Assembly (NCBI GenBank): GCA_036803025.1 | Contig: DAIRVC010000046.1 | Span: 1 to 16,560, forward strand | Length of the DNA stretch: 16,560 nt | Reading direction: 5' to 3' | Source of the DNA: DAIRVC01 sp036803025 | GTDB lineage: Bacteria > Chloroflexota > Anaerolineae > Anaerolineales > E44-bin32 | In this document: piece after piece, positions 14,290 through 16,560 of the stretch | Layout: the number at the start of each line of letters is the position of its first letter | How positions within the stretch are numbered: position 1 is the first letter of the stretch | Translations under genes and position numbers: made by a program | The notes under the pieces: model-generated | Seen by the model: the letters and a program-made list of their open reading frames with translations, nothing else | The model's database searches: none | Told to the model about the DNA's origin: nothing

Positions 14290-14721
14290 CTACTCGCCTC
14301 CCACCGTGTCGATCCGCTCGGCGAACTTGGTCTTGATGGCCAGCTTGTGAGAGGCCAGCCGCATCGCCTCTTGCGCAGCTTCATGCGGGAGTCCCGAAAT
14401 CTCGACCAGGATCCGCCCCGGCCGCACCACCGCCACCCAGTGATCGACGGCCCCCTTGCCCTTACCCATGCGCGTCTCGGCCGGCTTTTGCGTGACCGAC
14501 TTGTCGGGAAAGATACGGATCCAGATCTTGCCGCGCCGCTTCATGTAGCGCACCAGTGCGCGCCGGGTGGCCTCGATCTGCCGCGCCGTCACCCAGCCCG
14601 GCTCGAGCGCCTGCAGCCCGTACTCCCCGAAGGACACTTCCGTCCCCCGGGTTTCCTTGCCCTTCATCCGGCCTCGCATCTGCTTCAATCGGCCGCGCAT
14701 CACGCGCTTTGGCATCAACAT
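14290..14721 (-). CDS. rplP: 50S ribosomal protein L16
   Basis: L16 lies near the A-site tRNA and is needed for late assembly of the peptidyl-transferase side. The 143-residue product begins MLMPKRVMRGRLKQMRGRMKG and shows FGEYGLQALEPGWVTARQIEATRRAL and the IRIFPDKSVTQKPAETRMGKGKG loop; R84 corresponds to R81 of E. coli L16, which is hydroxylated there. The start at 14721 has GAGGT 6 bases upstream; a second ATG two codons on is less well placed. It lies 29 bases after rpsC and 2 before rpmC. Confidence 0.98.
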   Translation of the reverse strand: MLMPKRVMRGRLKQMRGRMKGKETRGTEVSFGEYGLQALEPGWVTARQIEATRRALVRYMKRRGKIWIRIFPDKSVTQKPAETRMGKGKGAVDHWVAVVRPGRILVEISGLPHEAAQEAMRLASHKLAIKTKFAERIDTVGGE

Positions 14722-14750
14722 GATCCCACCTCGTAGGTCCGCAGGCGCGG

Positions 14751-15428
14751 CTACTCGCTGACGTACACGTCCATCGTCTCGGCTTTGACCGGTTCCTCCG
14801 GCGGAACCGCGTCGCCACGATAGATCCACACCTTGACGCCGATCCGACCGTAGGTCGTCAGCGCCTCGGCCCGGGCGAAATCGATGTCGGCCCGCAGCGT
14901 CTGCGCCGGGACCCGCCCCTCGCGCATCCATTCCCGCCGGGCCATCTCGATCCCGCTCAGCCGCCCGGCGCACATGACCTTGATCCCCTGCGCCCCCTGA
15001 CGCATCGCCTGCTGCATCGCCCGTTGCATCGCCCGGCGGTGGCTGATGCGCCGCTCGAGCTGCGAGGCGATGTTCTCGGCCACCAGCCGCGCGTCCAGAT
15101 CGGGTTCCTTCACTTCGGCAATATCGAGCTTGACCTTGCTGCCGGTCAGGACCTCGATCTGGCGCCGCAGCTCTTTGACATTGGCGCCCTTGCGGCCGAT
15201 GACGATGCCCGGCTTGGCCGTGTGCACCGTGATGTGGACGTTGCTCGTATCGCGCTCGATCTCCACGCGCGAGATGCCCGAACGCGGCGCCAGCTTGAAG
15301 ACCAATGCGCGGATGGCCAGGTCCTGATGGAGCAGATCGGCGTACAACCGCGGCCGGGCGAACCAGCGCGATTCCCAGGTCTTGTTGATCCCCAGGCGGA
15401 AGCCTATCGGGTGGACTTTGCGCCCCAT
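14751..15428 (-). CDS. rpsC: 30S ribosomal protein S3
   Basis: S3 lines the mRNA entry channel and helps the ribosome unwind mRNA. The 225-residue protein starts with MGRKVHPIGFRLGINKTWESRWF, carries a type II KH domain with the GRKG loop at 78–81 (in AKPGIVIGRKGANVKELRR), and has a C-terminal S3 domain with AMRQGAQGIKVMCAGRLSGIEMARREW. The ATG at 15428 was chosen because AGAGGAG stands 5 bases upstream and the family N-terminus begins there; a TTG five codons upstream extends the frame but is unlikely. It lies 11 bases after rplV. Confidence 0.98.
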   Translation of the reverse strand: MGRKVHPIGFRLGINKTWESRWFARPRLYADLLHQDLAIRALVFKLAPRSGISRVEIERDTSNVHITVHTAKPGIVIGRKGANVKELRRQIEVLTGSKVKLDIAEVKEPDLDARLVAENIASQLERRISHRRAMQRAMQQAMRQGAQGIKVMCAGRLSGIEMARREWMREGRVPAQTLRADIDFARAEALTTYGRIGVKVWIYRGDAVPPEEPVKAETMDVYVSE

Positions 15429-15439
15429 ACTCGCTCCTC

Positions 15440-15808
15440 TCAAGCCGCCGGCTGGGCGGCGGCCTCATGCTCACGCAACACGACCGTGATGTGCGACGCA
15501 CGGCGCAGGATCGGCTTGAAACGGCCGCGCGCCCCGAAGCGTCGCCAGCGTCGCGTCGGCGCCTCATCGGCGGTTATCTGAAACACGACCAGCTCGGACC
15601 GGTTGACTCCGAAGTTCTCCTCGGCGTTGGCGATCGCCGAGCGCAGCACCTTCGACACCGGCCGGGCAGCGGCCTTGGGCGTGAAGCGCAGCAGCTCGAG
15701 CGCCTCGTCCGCCTTGCGCCCGCGCACCAGGTCGACCACCAAGCGCACCTTCTGCGCCGACATCGGCACGTAGCGGGCTACCGCGTGAATGTCATGCACA
15801 TCGACCAT
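15440..15808 (-). CDS. rplV: 50S ribosomal protein L22
   Basis: L22 spans the large subunit and its beta-hairpin lines the peptide tunnel near the macrolide site. The 122-residue product shows ARYVPMSAQKVRLVVDLVRGRKADEALELL, SKVLRSAIANAEEN and the hairpin region PTRRWRRFGARGRFKPILRRASHITVVL. A short Ala-rich tail ends the protein. The ATG at 15808 lies 7 bases after the rpsS stop. No deletion or insertion is evident in the hairpin by eye. Confidence 0.98.
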   Translation of the reverse strand: MVDVHDIHAVARYVPMSAQKVRLVVDLVRGRKADEALELLRFTPKAAARPVSKVLRSAIANAEENFGVNRSELVVFQITADEAPTRRWRRFGARGRFKPILRRASHITVVLREHEAAAQPAA

Positions 15809-15815
15809 CGTCAGC

Positions 15816-16154
15816 CTACCTCGTCGGGGTCGACGTCGGCGTTGATGTCGGCGTCGAAGTCGGCGTGGAAGTCGGCGTAGTGGTGGTCGTCTTTTCCTTG
15901 CTCACATGCCCGCGGAACGTCCGCGTCGGGGCGAACTCGCCCAGCTTGTGGCCGACCATGTTCTCGGTCACGTAGATCGGGACATGCCGGCGGCCGTCGT
16001 GGACGGCGACCGTGTGACCGACCATCTGCGGGAAGATCGTGCTCGCCCGGCTCCAGGTGCGGATGACCTTCTTCTCGCCGCGCTGGTTCATCTGCTCGAC
16101 CTTCTTGAGCAGCTTCGGGCTAATGAACGGGCCCTTCTTCAGAGATCGCGACAT
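15816..16154 (-). CDS. rpsS: 30S ribosomal protein S19 with Thr-Pro-Ser repeat tail
   Basis: S19 lies in the 30S head, where with S13 it contacts tRNA and the large subunit. Residues 1–88 are canonical: MSRSLKKGPFISPKLLKK, then IRTWSRASTIFPQMVGHTVAVHDG, VPIYVTENMVGHKLGEFAPTRTFRGH. Residues 89–112 form a tail of Thr, Pro and Ser only, apart from the final Arg, in a four-residue period (TPTS), so the protein is 112 residues instead of the usual 90–95. The tail is encoded by five 12-base repeats (15823–15882). The frame runs without a break into a TAG stop just before rplV. The tail probably projects from the head, but its function is unknown. Confidence 0.96.
   Translation of the reverse strand: MSRSLKKGPFISPKLLKKVEQMNQRGEKKVIRTWSRASTIFPQMVGHTVAVHDGRRHVPIYVTENMVGHKLGEFAPTRTFRGHVSKEKTTTTTPTSTPTSTPTSTPTSTPTR
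15823..15882 (-). repeat. Five 12-base tandem repeats in the 3' end of rpsS
   Basis: Five consecutive units with the plus-strand form GTCGGCGTNGAN occupy 15823–15834, 15835–15846, 15847–15858, 15859–15870 and 15871–15882. They differ mostly at the third codon positions; the last unit diverges most. Each encodes Thr-Pro-Thr-Ser or close to it on the minus strand. Such repeats can expand or shrink by slippage without changing the frame. Confidence 0.9.
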
Positions 16155-16190
16155 CTGACCTTGCCTCCGACGTCTCTTGCCGGCCGACGA

Positions 16191-16560
16191 CTAGCGGCGG
16201 CGCTTCGACCGCCGACGAATGATGTACTTGTCGGACGGCTTGCTCAAGCGCGTTCTGTAACCGCGCGTCGGCTTGCCCCACGGGCTCTTTGGCCCGGGCA
16301 TACCGGTCGGCTGGCGGCCTTCGCCGCCGCCGTGCGGATGGTCGCGCGGGCTCATGGCCGTGCCGCGCACCGTCGGGCGGATGCCCAGGTGGCGCTTGCG
16401 TCCCGCCTTGCCCAGCTTGATGTTGCTGTGGTCCTCGTTACCCACCTCGCCCACCGTGGCATAGCACGTCTGCCGCACCCGCCGCACCTCGCCGGACGGG
16501 AGCCGCACGGCCGCATAGGCGCCTTCCTTGCCCAGCAGCTGCGCCGAGGTGCCGGCCGAA
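16191..16560 (-). CDS. rplB: 50S ribosomal protein L2 (C-terminal part, cut by window edge)
   Basis: L2 is a large-subunit protein close to the peptidyl-transferase centre. Only the last 122 codons are inside the window; the reading frame enters at the edge with SAGTSAQLLGKEGAYAAVRL and continues with PSGEVRRV. The region RGTAMSPRDHPHGGGEGRQP contains the conserved histidine (in DHPHGGGEGR) implicated in peptidyl-transferase function in E. coli L2. The end KYIIRRRSKRRR is the usual basic terminus. A GTG at 16508 lies in frame but is not a start, since homologous residues continue upstream of it. It is followed by rpsS after 36 bases. Confidence 0.97.
   Translation of the reverse strand, partial: SAGTSAQLLGKEGAYAAVRLPSGEVRRVRQTCYATVGEVGNEDHSNIKLGKAGRKRHLGIRPTVRGTAMSPRDHPHGGGEGRQPTGMPGPKSPWGKPTRGYRTRLSKPSDKYIIRRRSKRRR

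Overview
The window is an almost complete S10–spc–alpha ribosomal protein supercluster from a GC-rich bacterium. Thirty protein genes are supported, and all of them lie on the minus strand, so the biological order runs from high to low coordinates. No RNA gene, insertion sequence, CRISPR array or prophage was seen. The features that point to Chloroflexota (perhaps Anaerolineae-like) are the high GC, the tetrapyrrole-methylase/MazG fusion, the truA-rplM-rpsI extension of the alpha cluster, the zinc-type S14/S4/L36/L24 proteins, and a Thr-Pro-Ser repeat of a kind common in that phylum. This placement is an inference and would need a phylogeny.

Layout in transcription order. S10 end (16560–13770): rplB (5' truncated by the window edge), rpsS, rplV, rpsC, rplP, rpmC, rpsQ. 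spc part (13729–6607): rplN, rplX, rplE, rpsN, rpsH, rplF, rplR, rpsE, rpmD, rplO, secY, adk, map, rpmJ. Alpha part (6603–3619): rpsM, rpsK, rpsD, rpoA, rplQ. Then truA, rplM and rpsI, ending in a 13-bp GC hairpin with a U-rich tail at 1842–1880. A separate gene, a YabN-type methylase/MazG fusion (1773–331), follows with its own extended -10 promoter. The last 330 bases (1–330) hold no gene I can support, but end in a textbook sigma-70 promoter (1–29) reading out of the window.

Most genes are a few bases apart or overlap (ATGA at rpmC/rpsQ and map/rpmJ, GTGA at adk/map, 8 bases at rpsE/rpmD), which fits a cotranscribed and translationally coupled set. The products build both ribosomal subunits, supply the RNA polymerase alpha subunit and the SecY channel, remove the initiator methionine (Map), balance adenylates (Adk) and modify tRNA (TruA). 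Only two gaps within the cluster exceed 50 bases: rpsM–rpsK (116) and truA–rplM (89). Each contains inverted repeats that could form an autoregulatory leader.

I see no previously undescribed system here. The observations most worth checking are the preference for TAG stops (18 of 30), the repeat-encoded Thr-Pro-Ser tail on S19, the absence of infA between map and rpmJ together with a near-consensus promoter inside the 3' end of map, the two structured leaders, and a missing zinc ligand in adenylate kinase.
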